A DNA stretch of 64,000 bases. Origin: Defluviitaleaceae bacterium (GTDB lineage: Bacteria > Bacillota > Clostridia > Lachnospirales > WQUN01). Position 1 is the stretch's first letter, and every line of letters begins with the position of its first letter. The notes under the pieces were generated by a model. It ran no database searches and was not told the DNA's origin. It worked only from the letters and a program-made list of their open reading frames with translations. Shown one piece after another: positions 1 through 7,317 of the stretch. The DNA lies in the NCBI GenBank assembly GCA_009779755.1, contig WRDO01000006.1, positions 37,599-101,598 of the forward strand, read 5' to 3'. A program made the translations under genes and the position numbers.

Positions 1-1101
1 CATATGTATACCCGAGTAGCCGGAAGCAGCCAAATGATCAGCTTCCAAGGGAATGCGCAAATCCTTGCGGCTATGGGCATACAAGGTGAAACGCATATAA
101 CGGGTACGGATGCGGTTATATCGGGACCTCGGGTAAACCCGCCCGTATTGGCGCAACCTGCGTCGCTGCCGATTAAAATTCCATCGGTCCCCTTAACCCA
201 TGCAGGTAATCTCACGATAACCGTCAACGGCGTATCCCACTCGAAAGGCTTCGAAATCGGCGACGAATGGGACACCGATGTACTTCCGTGGATTGAGGGT
301 TTATCGGGCTTAAGCGTCGTCGGCACCGAAATCGTCTCCGACTTAACCGGTGCGCAGCAATCCATATCCATCGCCGCCGACGATCCCCTGTTGTTGACGC
401 ATTTCGTTAGCCTATCGGCTCCCTCTACCGTTTTCGGCACGAACGAACCCCTCCAACTGCTTAACATCAACGGCGTTCCGGTACCCGGTACCAATTTGGC
501 GGTTTCCGTCAACGGTAACCAAATATCCGTACGGGGTACGGGCGGCGAGGACATACGCTTTAACATACAAGCGAGGATTAATCCGAACAATCCGCCCCAA
601 ATCATATTCGGTGACGTGGGCATGACACCCGTGACAGGCAATACGCTCCCGATGGACTTGGATTTTGGATTCCGTGAATTCGGTCCGTTGCGTTTGCAAA
701 TCGGCCCGAGCCATAACAACGCCATCGATATCCAAATCCCACGCCTTAACGCCGAAACGTTGGGTTTGGTGGAGTATGTGGCGGGGCAACGCCGAAACTT
801 GCTTTTATACACCACATCCGAAGGCGCGCAATTGGCCATCGGCACGTTGGACAGGGCGATCAACACCGTTTCGGCGGCGCGCGCGCGGCTCGGCGCGTTT
901 CAAAATCGCTTGGAATCAACCGTACGCAGCTTGGACGTGGCTGCGGAAAATACCGAATCCTCCCGCAGCCGTATAAAAGATACCGACATGGCATACGAAT
1001 CCATCAAATTCGCCCAATATAACGTCATGTTCCAAGCCGCGCAGGCCATGCTGGGGCAAGCCAACCAACGCCCGCAGCAATTGCTGTCGCTGTTGCAATA
1101 A
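1..1101 (+). CDS. Flagellin, C-terminal part (5' end outside window)
   Basis: Structural subunit of the flagellar filament, secreted through the flagellar export apparatus. The frame is open from the first base of the window, so the N-terminal D0/D1 helices lie upstream and are not visible. The visible part starts in a variable, surface-exposed middle domain with a flagellin-IN-like stretch (LTITVNG). It ends in the conserved C-terminal helical domain: residues from about AIGTLDRAINTVSAARARLG to the end, with FAQYNVMFQAAQAMLGQAN and the final LLSLLQ. fliS, the flagellin export chaperone, starts 12 bases after the stop, which is the expected neighbour. The middle domain is large and not recognisable in detail. 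Identity as flagellin is firm; which of several paralogues it is cannot be told. Confidence 0.93.
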   Translation, partial: HMYTRVAGSSQMISFQGNAQILAAMGIQGETHITGTDAVISGPRVNPPVLAQPASLPIKIPSVPLTHAGNLTITVNGVSHSKGFEIGDEWDTDVLPWIEGLSGLSVVGTEIVSDLTGAQQSISIAADDPLLLTHFVSLSAPSTVFGTNEPLQLLNINGVPVPGTNLAVSVNGNQISVRGTGGEDIRFNIQARINPNNPPQIIFGDVGMTPVTGNTLPMDLDFGFREFGPLRLQIGPSHNNAIDIQIPRLNAETLGLVEYVAGQRRNLLLYTTSEGAQLAIGTLDRAINTVSAARARLGAFQNRLESTVRSLDVAAENTESSRSRIKDTDMAYESIKFAQYNVMFQAAQAMLGQANQRPQQLLSLLQ

Positions 1102-1113
1102 CGGGAGGTCGGT

Positions 1114-1557
1114 ATGATAAACGCAGATGATTATAAGATAAGGATTTCCAATGCCAATCCTGCGCAGTTGGTCGTAATCAATTTCGAAATGGTTATCGCG
1201 TTCCTGGACGACGGCCAAATCGAAAAAGCAAAGGACGCGCTCAGCCAGCTCATACGCTCGCTCAACTTCGAAATCACCCTCGCGCATGATTTCTATGAAA
1301 TATATAAATATGTAAACGAATTGTTAATCGCCGCGCAATTTTCGAAGGACGACGCGAAAATAAAACAGACACTCAACGAAGCGCGTGAATTGATGGATGT
1401 TTTACTCGTCGGTTGGAAGGATGCGGAAAAGCAGGTAGCCGACCTCCCGCCCGTGGCGGGGATAGCCCCCAAGGTGTACGCGGGGCTTACCTATTCGCGC
1501 AGCGGCCAAGTTGACGAATATGTAGATGAAGGTAATAATAAGGGGTACATGGCATAA
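1114..1557 (+). CDS. fliS: Flagellar export chaperone FliS
   Basis: A cytoplasmic chaperone that binds the C-terminal D0 helix of flagellin, keeps it from polymerising and delivers it to the export gate. The 147-residue protein carries the family core: an N-terminal NPAQLVVINFEMVIAFL segment, which matches the usual P-x-x-L-x-x-x-x-Y/F-D/E pattern, followed by amphipathic helices EKAKDALSQLIRSLNFEI and FYEIYKYVNELLIAAQF. The C-terminal tail is about 20 residues longer than in many FliS proteins and looks disordered. A GGGAGG-like ribosome binding site precedes ATG 1114. It lies directly between flagellin and trpS with spacings of 12 and 15 bases, so the three are probably cotranscribed. Confidence 0.88.
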   Translation: MINADDYKIRISNANPAQLVVINFEMVIAFLDDGQIEKAKDALSQLIRSLNFEITLAHDFYEIYKYVNELLIAAQFSKDDAKIKQTLNEARELMDVLLVGWKDAEKQVADLPPVAGIAPKVYAGLTYSRSGQVDEYVDEGNNKGYMA

Positions 1558-1572
1558 GACAAGGAGCATTCA

Positions 1573-2595
1573 ATGCAAAAACCTATCATCTACAGCGGAA
1601 TGCAGGCAACGGGAAATCTCCATATCGGCAATTGGTTGGGTGCGGCGCGTAATTGGGCGAAGCTGTCTTCTGACTATAATTGCCTTTTTTGTGTGGTGGA
1701 CCTGCACTCGCTGACCGTGCGGCAAGACCCGAAGGTACTTCGCCAAAGCGCGCGGAACGTATTGGCATGGTACATCGCACTCGGGCTTGATCCTGCGAAA
1801 AACATCCTTTACTTCCAATCCCACGTAGCCGCCCACGCGGAGCTGGCGTGGATTTTGAATTGCTATTCCTATATGGGCGAATTGGGCCGAATGACCCAGT
1901 TTAAGGAAAAATCCGCCAAGAGCGAAGAAAACATCAACGCGGGGTTATTTACATATCCCGTATTGCAAGCGGCGGATATCCTGTTGTATCGGACCAACCT
2001 CGTACCCGTGGGGGACGACCAGCGCCAGCATTTGGAATTAACCCGTGACGTTGCCCAGCGCTTTAACCAAGTGTATGGGGACATTTTTACCGTACCTGAG
2101 GCATATATTCCACCTGTAGGCGCACGTATCATGGCATTGCAAAACCCCGAAAAAAAGATGTCTAAATCCGATGATAATCAAGCCAACTGCATCTTCCTTT
2201 CCGATGAACCCGGTGTTATAATCAAAAAGTTCAAACGGGCGGTGACCGACTCCGATAACCAAATCCGCCACGCACCGGATAAACCGGGTATCTCCAACCT
2301 GCTTACGATTTATTCCTGCGTAACGGGACGCACGATGGATGAAGGCGTCGGCGATTTTTCACAAAGCGGGTACGGTGACTTTAAGGTCAAGGTGGGTGAA
2401 GCGGTGCTAGAAGCCCTTATCCCCTACCGCGCAGAATTTGAGCGGTTGATAACGGATACCGCGTACTTGGACGGCGTAATCGCCGATGGCGCCGATAAAG
2501 CGCAAGCCATGGCAACGTCCACATTAATAAAAGTAAAGGAAGCTGTAGGGCTACCTATATGTATAAAGGAAGGGGTTTCTTATGAACGCAGTTAA
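1573..2595 (+). CDS. trpS: Tryptophanyl-tRNA synthetase
   Basis: Class I aminoacyl-tRNA synthetase charging tRNA-Trp. The 340-residue length is normal for bacterial TrpS. Signatures are the HIGH-equivalent HIGN at about residues 17-20 (GNLHIGNWLGA) and KMSKS at residues 195-199 (EKKMSKSDDN), with the family-typical GDDQRQHLELTRDVA between them. The start is ATG 1573 behind AAGGAG. The gene sits 15 bases after fliS and overlaps the next flagellar gene by 14 bases. There is no room for a T-box leader, so it is presumably expressed from the flagellar operon promoter. This is an odd location for an essential synthetase; whether a second trpS exists elsewhere cannot be seen. Confidence 0.97.
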   Translation: MQKPIIYSGMQATGNLHIGNWLGAARNWAKLSSDYNCLFCVVDLHSLTVRQDPKVLRQSARNVLAWYIALGLDPAKNILYFQSHVAAHAELAWILNCYSYMGELGRMTQFKEKSAKSEENINAGLFTYPVLQAADILLYRTNLVPVGDDQRQHLELTRDVAQRFNQVYGDIFTVPEAYIPPVGARIMALQNPEKKMSKSDDNQANCIFLSDEPGVIIKKFKRAVTDSDNQIRHAPDKPGISNLLTIYSCVTGRTMDEGVGDFSQSGYGDFKVKVGEAVLEALIPYRAEFERLITDTAYLDGVIADGADKAQAMATSTLIKVKEAVGLPICIKEGVSYERS

Positions 2596-2995
2596 TTGCC
2601 CGCGTTGCGGTCGTATGTTTACCAAAACGTTATCTAACATTTGCAAGGATTGTGAAAAAGCAGAGGTAGATAAATTCGAGGAAGTACGGTTATACGTAAA
2701 GGAAAACCCGCACAGCTCCGCCCAGGAGGTTTCTGAAAAATGCGAGGTTTCCGTAAAACGTATCCTGCAATACGTACGCGACGGGAAAATTGATATTTCG
2801 CAAGGGATGGAAGGGCTTATCACTTGCTCCAAATGCGGCAGACCGATCAAATCGGGCCGCATGTGCGAACGGTGCACGAAAAATATCGCCGGCGCGCTGA
2901 CGGATATGATATCGGTCGCCACAGCCGTTAAGGAAAAGGAATCCTCCGGTTCAAGCCCCAAGCAAAGCGGTATGTTTACGTTAAATAAAAATTAA
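2582..2995 (+). CDS. yvyF: YvyF-like flagellar operon protein, zinc-ribbon type
   Basis: A small protein of the YvyF/TIGR03826 family found in Firmicutes flagellar operons; its biochemical role is not established. It has two CxxC pairs at the N terminus (C-P-R-C and C-K-D-C within the first 25 residues) and two more near residues 80-100 (CSKC and CERC), consistent with two zinc ribbons. They flank a central helical segment (AQEVSEKCEVSVKRILQYVRDGKI) resembling a winged-helix/MerR-like DNA-binding motif. ATG 2582 lies 14 bases inside the end of trpS and is preceded by AAGGAAGGGG. The C-terminal 25 residues are polar and probably disordered. Confidence 0.8.
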   Translation: MNAVNCPRCGRMFTKTLSNICKDCEKAEVDKFEEVRLYVKENPHSSAQEVSEKCEVSVKRILQYVRDGKIDISQGMEGLITCSKCGRPIKSGRMCERCTKNIAGALTDMISVATAVKEKESSGSSPKQSGMFTLNKN

Positions 2996-3001
2996 TATCC
3001 C

Positions 3002-3021
3002 GAAATAACAGCCGTTATTTC
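3002..3021. terminator. Hairpin between convergent genes
   Basis: A perfect 8-bp stem (GAAATAAC / GTTATTTC) with a 4-base loop lies where yvyF and the ABC-2 ATPase gene converge; the minus-strand stop codon falls inside it. There is no clear U-tract on either strand directly after the stem, so termination efficiency is uncertain. It could instead serve as an mRNA end-protecting hairpin. Confidence 0.45.
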
Positions 3022-3899
3022 CACGCTTTATACAGCCCCGCGATGACTTGTTCGATCGGGGCTTTTTTGATTACGACGGTTTTGATTTCCACGCCGTATG
3101 ACGCTGACAACAAACGCAAGCCGTCGAAGCTCCCGTTATAGGCGATTTTACCGTTCGATACCATAAGGATACGTTCGGCCATTTCTTCCAAGTCGTCCAT
3201 GTCATGACTGGTGACGATGATCGTCACGGCGTTTTCACGGTTAATCTTCTTTAGGAAGTCGATCATTTGCCGCTTGGCAACTACGTCCAGCCCCAGCGTC
3301 GGTTCGTCCAATAAGATGAGCGTGGGGCTGTGTAAAAGCATCATGGCAAGGTCCACCCTCATACGCTGGCCAAGGGATAATTCCCGTGCGAAGGTCTTTA
3401 ATAACCCGCCGATGTCGAGCAGGTCGGTCACCATTTCCATGTTGCGTTTATACACGGCGTCGGGGATGTCCCACACCACGCGCTTCCATTCAAAGCTCTG
3501 TAAAATGGGATGATCCCACCACAATTCCGTACGGTTGCCGAAAAGTACGCCCAACTTATGCATGAGGCGTATCCTGTCTTTATCGGGTGACATACCCAGT
3601 ACGGAAATATGACCCTGTGTGGGTCGCAGCATACCCGCCAAGAGCTTCATGGTGGTTGATTTGCCCGCACCGTTGGGCCCGGCGTAGGCGACGAATTCGC
3701 CGGGATTGACGGTGAACGAAACATCATCCAACGCATGGACGGTTTTCTTTTCCGGTTTAAGCAGGTTTTTAAGTATCCCTTTCCCCGCGTTTTCACGCTG
3801 CCATTGGGTGAAGGTTTTGGTAACGCCTTGGACATGAATTCCCCCGTTTTTATCGGCGGTGTCCCATGGGATGGTATCGGTTGATGCCCTTTTTAACAT
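3015..3899 (-). CDS. ABC-2 type exporter, ATP-binding protein (COG4586-like)
   Basis: The ATPase that drives an ABC-2 exporter made with the two upstream permeases. The 294 residues contain Walker A GPNGAGKST (residues 74-82), the signature ELSLGQRMR and Walker B LILLDEPTLGLD, followed by the H-loop TSHDM. The approximately 35-residue N-terminal extension before the first beta strand and the GNRTELWWD segment after Walker A are typical of the COG4586 subfamily, which always pairs with COG4587 and COG3694 permeases. ATG 3899 is preceded by AGGAAAGG. The gene overlaps the end of the upstream permease by 50 bases, an unusually long but in-operon overlap. It is the last gene of the leader-controlled operon. 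Confidence 0.9.
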   Translation of the reverse strand: MLKRASTDTIPWDTADKNGGIHVQGVTKTFTQWQRENAGKGILKNLLKPEKKTVHALDDVSFTVNPGEFVAYAGPNGAGKSTTMKLLAGMLRPTQGHISVLGMSPDKDRIRLMHKLGVLFGNRTELWWDHPILQSFEWKRVVWDIPDAVYKRNMEMVTDLLDIGGLLKTFARELSLGQRMRVDLAMMLLHSPTLILLDEPTLGLDVVAKRQMIDFLKKINRENAVTIIVTSHDMDDLEEMAERILMVSNGKIAYNGSFDGLRLLSASYGVEIKTVVIKKAPIEQVIAGLYKAWK

Positions 3900-4683
3900 A
3901 ATGGTTCAATCCTTTCCTAAAGAAATAAACAGCGAAAAGCCATATGACGATTGCTATCAATAACGGATACCACGCGCTCAAACCGAAGGGCGCTTTACCG
4001 AATAACGCAAGCGTGGGGAACCACGCGAGCAACCCCGTGGGGATAAACGTGATAAGCGGAAGCTGCAGGTAACGCGGCATCCCCGACAGCGGGAACGTGC
4101 TGATATGTCCGAAGGTATCGATGACGAAGGACGAAATCTCCTCAGCCTGTACCGGCGCGTAAAACGTAAAACAAGCAGCGAAGTACGAGCTACCCAATAT
4201 GATCGCCATCGTTATCAACAGGTTACCCGCAAGGGAAAGTATCCACCACCAAGGGAGGGTGATATCAAGGTTGTGCAGGGCAATCCCCATCATCACCGCG
4301 CCCGAAATAAGATTGCTGCTGCCCGAAAACGGGATGAACCCTTCGGTGGCGAGCTGCATGGGTAGGGACACGGGTTGGATAAACATATGCTCAAGCTGCC
4401 CACGTCCTATCCTTCTGCTGATATGCCCCGTATTCCCGCCCGAACAGAACGTTTGGAAAATACCCGTGACAACGGTCGTATACGCAAGCATAAACAGTAC
4501 CTCGAAGCGGTTCATGCCGCCGAGGCCGTCGAACCGCCACGCCAACAGGAAAATTCCCGTTACGGACGACAGGTTGGAAATCACGTCCGCCAAAATCGCG
4601 AGGACGGCGAATGTACGGTCACGCAACAACCAAGCCAAATCCATCTTTGCGTATAAGGCATAAAGGGAAAGCACCCTACCCAC
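3850..4683 (-). CDS. ABC-2 type exporter permease (COG3694-like)
   Basis: An integral membrane subunit of the same exporter. The 277 residues have about six hydrophobic segments (for example FAVLAILADVISNLSSVTGIFLLAW and LPWWWILSLAGNLLITMAIILG) and a short cytoplasmic loop HISRRIGRGQLEHMFIQPVSLP. That loop is the characteristic coupling region of these permeases (R-x-G-x-L-x-x-x-L-x-x-P). Start ATG 4683 overlaps the preceding permease gene by 8 bases. The substrate is unknown; the family includes daunorubicin-type and other drug or lipid exporters. Confidence 0.85.
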   Translation of the reverse strand: MGRVLSLYALYAKMDLAWLLRDRTFAVLAILADVISNLSSVTGIFLLAWRFDGLGGMNRFEVLFMLAYTTVVTGIFQTFCSGGNTGHISRRIGRGQLEHMFIQPVSLPMQLATEGFIPFSGSSNLISGAVMMGIALHNLDITLPWWWILSLAGNLLITMAIILGSSYFAACFTFYAPVQAEEISSFVIDTFGHISTFPLSGMPRYLQLPLITFIPTGLLAWFPTLALFGKAPFGLSAWYPLLIAIVIWLFAVYFFRKGLNHYVKKGINRYHPMGHRR

Positions 4684-5452
4684 CGTAACTCACCAACCTT
4701 TCCTTCGATTGCGCGAACCATATGATCGCGACGGGCCAAAGGATGATATTCCATACCGCTTGCACGATGATAATCCGCATCGGGTCGGACGCACCCACAA
4801 ACAACGACAGCGACGCGCCGCCCAAACTCCCGAAGGGTTGCACTTCGAAAATACGCGTTAAGCCGAAGGGTAAAATCCGAAACGGGATCACCGTACCCGA
4901 AAACAACGACACGACCGCCATCCTGATCGAATGCCCCAACCATGCCATACCGCGCAGACGGATCGTGATGCAAGCAAAGATAAAATCCAACGCGAACCCC
5001 AAAGATATACAAAGGAGCAACGACGGGAAGAACCACCCCGTAACCGGGATTACGGAGATTCCGAACAGGGGCGCGATCGCCAGCATGGGCAACGAAAATA
5101 CCAGTAGCATAGGCATCCATTCCCCGACCGTCTGCGCGATTAGCTGACCGAAAATCGGGAAAGGCCGCGCATACAAATTAATTAGTTGGCCTTCATAATT
5201 CCAAGCGGATGCCATGGTGCGTACGACCAGCATCTCCGACAGCAACGCGTTTACATAGGTATAGGTAAGTAACTGCGTTAACGTCATCCCCACGTCGGTT
5301 TCACCGTCGGCGATGACCCGCCATAAGAACATTAACGGCAGCAAGTACATCAGCCGCACGATGATGGCGGGCAAAAGGTAGACCAGCCCGCCGTTGGTTT
5401 GCCCGCGTAAGGCAGTCAGGGCGGTCGCGGTATATTTATGCATCGCCGGCAT
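4676..5452 (-). CDS. ABC-2 type exporter permease (COG4587-like)
   Basis: The second integral membrane subunit of the exporter, 258 residues with about six transmembrane segments. The short loop EGQLINLYARPFPIFGQL matches the coupling motif of the partner permease. Two in-frame starts exist, ATG 5452 and ATG 5443; neither has a strong ribosome binding site. Either start lies inside the 3' end of the ABC-F gene (17 or 8 bases of overlap), which suggests translational coupling. Together with the two downstream genes it forms a complete three-component exporter. Confidence 0.85.
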   Translation of the reverse strand: MPAMHKYTATALTALRGQTNGGLVYLLPAIIVRLMYLLPLMFLWRVIADGETDVGMTLTQLLTYTYVNALLSEMLVVRTMASAWNYEGQLINLYARPFPIFGQLIAQTVGEWMPMLLVFSLPMLAIAPLFGISVIPVTGWFFPSLLLCISLGFALDFIFACITIRLRGMAWLGHSIRMAVVSLFSGTVIPFRILPFGLTRIFEVQPFGSLGGASLSLFVGASDPMRIIIVQAVWNIILWPVAIIWFAQSKERLVSYGG

Positions 5453-6995
5453 CGGTTTCCAACTCCGTTATCACGCCGTTTTCCATATGCCATATCCGCG
5501 CGGCGAATTTATTGATGAAATAGCGGTCATGGGAAATCATCAGCAACGTACCGTCGAAGTCCGCCACCGCTTCTTCGATCCATTCGCGCGATTCTATATC
5601 CAAATGGTTGGTCGGTTCGTCGAGGATAAGAAAATTGATCTTATCCTGCATCAGCAAGCATAACTTGAGGCGGCTTTTTTCACCGCCGGAAAGCGATGAT
5701 ACCTTCTTGGCGATATCGGGTGTACGGAAGTTGAACTTCATCAGCAAGGCACGTGCCTTGTCTTCGGGTAACCCGGTTGCGCCGCGGATCGTTTCCAATA
5801 CCGTTGCGTTAACGTTGTCAAAAAGGACGATTTGCGGGAGATAAGCGATTTTGATATTGCTGCTTACCTTTACGGTGCCGTCGTCGCAGACCTCTTCGCC
5901 CGTCAATAGCTTGATCAACGTAGTCTTACCGCAGCCGTTTGCGCCGATGAGGGCGATGCGGTCATTACGCAGGATATTTAACGTAATACCGTCCATCAGA
6001 ATATTTCCACCATATGCCTTACGCACATCCTTAAGCGAAACGACGACCTTTGCCGCGTAACCCCCGCTCTTAAAATCCTCGTTTACCTTACGCGTCACGT
6101 TGGGTTTGTCGATCTTCACCATATGGTCGATACGCGAAAGGATGGCGTGGTGTTTCGTCGTATAACGATTGTTTAACACAAACCATTTGGCGCGGTCTTC
6201 TATGCGTTTGATTTCCCTCTGCTGGCGTTCGTACTGTTCCGAATGCTTTACGAACCGCCGAATCCGCTCAACGGCATAAAATGAATAGCTCCCGCCGTAA
6301 AAGTTTACCTTGCCGTAATCGATTTCGATAATGCGCTTGACGACGTTGTCCAAAAATACCCTGTCGTGGGAAATACATACCACCGTGCCTTTGAAATCAC
6401 GCAGAAATTGTTCCAGCCACGCAAGGGACGGCAGATCAAGATGGTTGGTCGGTTCATCCAGCAACAGGATGTCGCATTCACGCAAGAGGATTCGGGCCAA
6501 GTTGACCCGCGTTTTTTCCCCGCCGCTAAGGGTGGAAAATAAACTGCTTTTCATCCCCTCCCCTATGTTCATCCCATTGCAAATCTTATCGATCTTATAA
6601 TCCACGTCGTATCCGCCCAAGCGTTCATAATCGTCCATGAGCTTGCCGTAGCGTTTGAGTACGGCGGGATCAGGGTCGCCTTCCGCTTTTTTCATTGCGT
6701 TATAAATTTCGGTAACCTCTTCGAAGGATGTGCGCAGGATATCCTCCACGGTTTCACTTTCACCGAAAACGGGGATTTGCGCCAGAACCTCCACTTTTTT
6801 GCCCGTTGCCTTTGACAACGTACCGCTTTCGTAATCCTCGTCTTCGGCCAATACACGAAACAGCGTCGTCTTACCGGAGCCGTTCCTGCCCAGCAATCCG
6901 ATTTTTTCCCCGCTGTAGATTTCCAAGCTGATGCCTTGCAATACGTGATTGGCTCCGTAGTATTTGTTTAACTCGTGTACGGAAATGTCGATCAT
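5436..6995 (-). CDS. ABC-F family ATPase (ribosome-associated)
   Basis: A soluble protein with two ABC domains and no membrane segment; ABC-F proteins act on the ribosome E-site as translation factors or antibiotic-resistance ribosome-protection proteins. Walker A GRNGSGKT at residues 36-43 and GANGCGKT at 351-358; signatures LSGGEKTR (156-163) and LSGGEKSR (435-442); Walker B DEPTNHLD at 180-187 and 459-466. The interdomain linker (about residues 240-310) is charged and helical. ATG 6995 is preferred because GAAAGGA lies 9 bases before it; the in-frame ATG 7004 would abut the ribosome binding site. 519 residues. The subfamily (housekeeping YdiF/Uup-like or resistance type) is uncertain. The attenuator-like leader and the cotranscribed exporter favour an antibiotic-related role. 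Confidence 0.9.
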   Translation of the reverse strand: MIDISVHELNKYYGANHVLQGISLEIYSGEKIGLLGRNGSGKTTLFRVLAEDEDYESGTLSKATGKKVEVLAQIPVFGESETVEDILRTSFEEVTEIYNAMKKAEGDPDPAVLKRYGKLMDDYERLGGYDVDYKIDKICNGMNIGEGMKSSLFSTLSGGEKTRVNLARILLRECDILLLDEPTNHLDLPSLAWLEQFLRDFKGTVVCISHDRVFLDNVVKRIIEIDYGKVNFYGGSYSFYAVERIRRFVKHSEQYERQQREIKRIEDRAKWFVLNNRYTTKHHAILSRIDHMVKIDKPNVTRKVNEDFKSGGYAAKVVVSLKDVRKAYGGNILMDGITLNILRNDRIALIGANGCGKTTLIKLLTGEEVCDDGTVKVSSNIKIAYLPQIVLFDNVNATVLETIRGATGLPEDKARALLMKFNFRTPDIAKKVSSLSGGEKSRLKLCLLMQDKINFLILDEPTNHLDIESREWIEEAVADFDGTLLMISHDRYFINKFAARIWHMENGVITELETDAGDA

Positions 6996-7029
6996 GCGGA
7001 TCATTCCTTTCTGTTGTTGCGTCGGTCGT

Positions 7030-7080
7030 CGCACAGCTAATTAAAAAACCCTGTGCGATTGTTGACCTCCGCACAGGGTT
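7030..7080 (-). terminator. Intrinsic terminator with alternative antiterminator pairing (attenuator)
   Basis: Reading the minus strand, an 11-bp stem AACCCTGTGCG/CGCACAGGGTT (7070-7080 with 7047-7057, 12-base loop) is followed by six U residues (7043-7048), a textbook intrinsic terminator. It lies in the leader of the ABC-F gene, about 50 bases before its start. The downstream segment CTGTGCG (7036-7030) repeats the first arm, so it can pair with the middle CGCACAG as a competing antiterminator hairpin. This arrangement is what transcription attenuation needs. The regulation itself is inferred. Confidence 0.75.
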
Positions 7081-7125
7081 ATAAGCGCGATATGCTTATA
7101 GCTTACGAATTAACCGATTAATTCG
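7080..7125 (-). promoter_or_regulatory. Leader hairpins upstream of the terminator
   Basis: Two further perfect inverted repeats precede the terminator. CGAATTAA/TTAATTCG (7106-7113 with 7118-7125, 4-base loop) covers the stop codon of the leader ORF. TATAAGC/GCTTATA (7080-7086 with 7094-7100, 7-base loop) touches the terminator stem. A ribosome paused near the end of the leader ORF would melt the first hairpin and could shift the downstream pairing. The sequence shows the hairpins; the switching is inference. Confidence 0.6.
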
Positions 7126-7235
7126 CGTGTGGTTACGGGCATCAAACAATCCGAAAATGGGCATACCACCCCCTTGTTTGAAACCGCGTTCATTGAAAGA
7201 TGGAAGATATGCGCCATCCATGTAAATTGTTTCAT
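7110..7235 (-). CDS. Candidate 41-residue regulatory leader peptide of the ABC-F operon
   Basis: A short ORF on the leader RNA, ATG 7235 to TAA 7110, beginning MKQFTWMAHIF and ending VTTRELIG. It has a good ribosome binding site (AAAGGTGGTG ending 5-6 bases before the ATG) and follows a candidate promoter by about 35 bases. Its stop codon lies inside a hairpin, immediately ahead of the intrinsic terminator of the ABC-F gene. No known domain is present. Leader peptides on ABC-F mRNAs commonly sense ribosome-targeting antibiotics through ribosome stalling. At 41 codons this one is longer than many. It could alternatively be a chance ORF in a purely RNA-based attenuator. Confidence 0.6.
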   Translation of the reverse strand: MKQFTWMAHIFHLSMNAVSNKGVVCPFSDCLMPVTTRELIG

Positions 7236-7270
7236 GCTTTTCACCACCTTTCTTGTTAAAACCAATAGGT

Positions 7271-7299
7271 ACGCTAGCACAGCACTTACCGGAAGTCAA
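7271..7299 (-). promoter_or_regulatory. Candidate sigma-A promoter for the ABC-F/exporter operon
   Basis: On the minus strand TTGACT (7299-7294) is followed after 17 bases by TAGCGT (7276-7271). The -35 is near consensus and the spacing ideal; the -10 is weak (3 of 6). It lies between the rsgA stop and the leader ORF and would start a transcript roughly 30 bases before the leader ATG. Confidence 0.45.
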
Positions 7300-7317
7300 A
7301 ATATTTCGCTTAACGAG

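Noticed and set aside
1558..1572. T-box leader expected before trpS
   Set aside because: Only 15 bases lie between fliS and trpS, and no T-box sequence is present.
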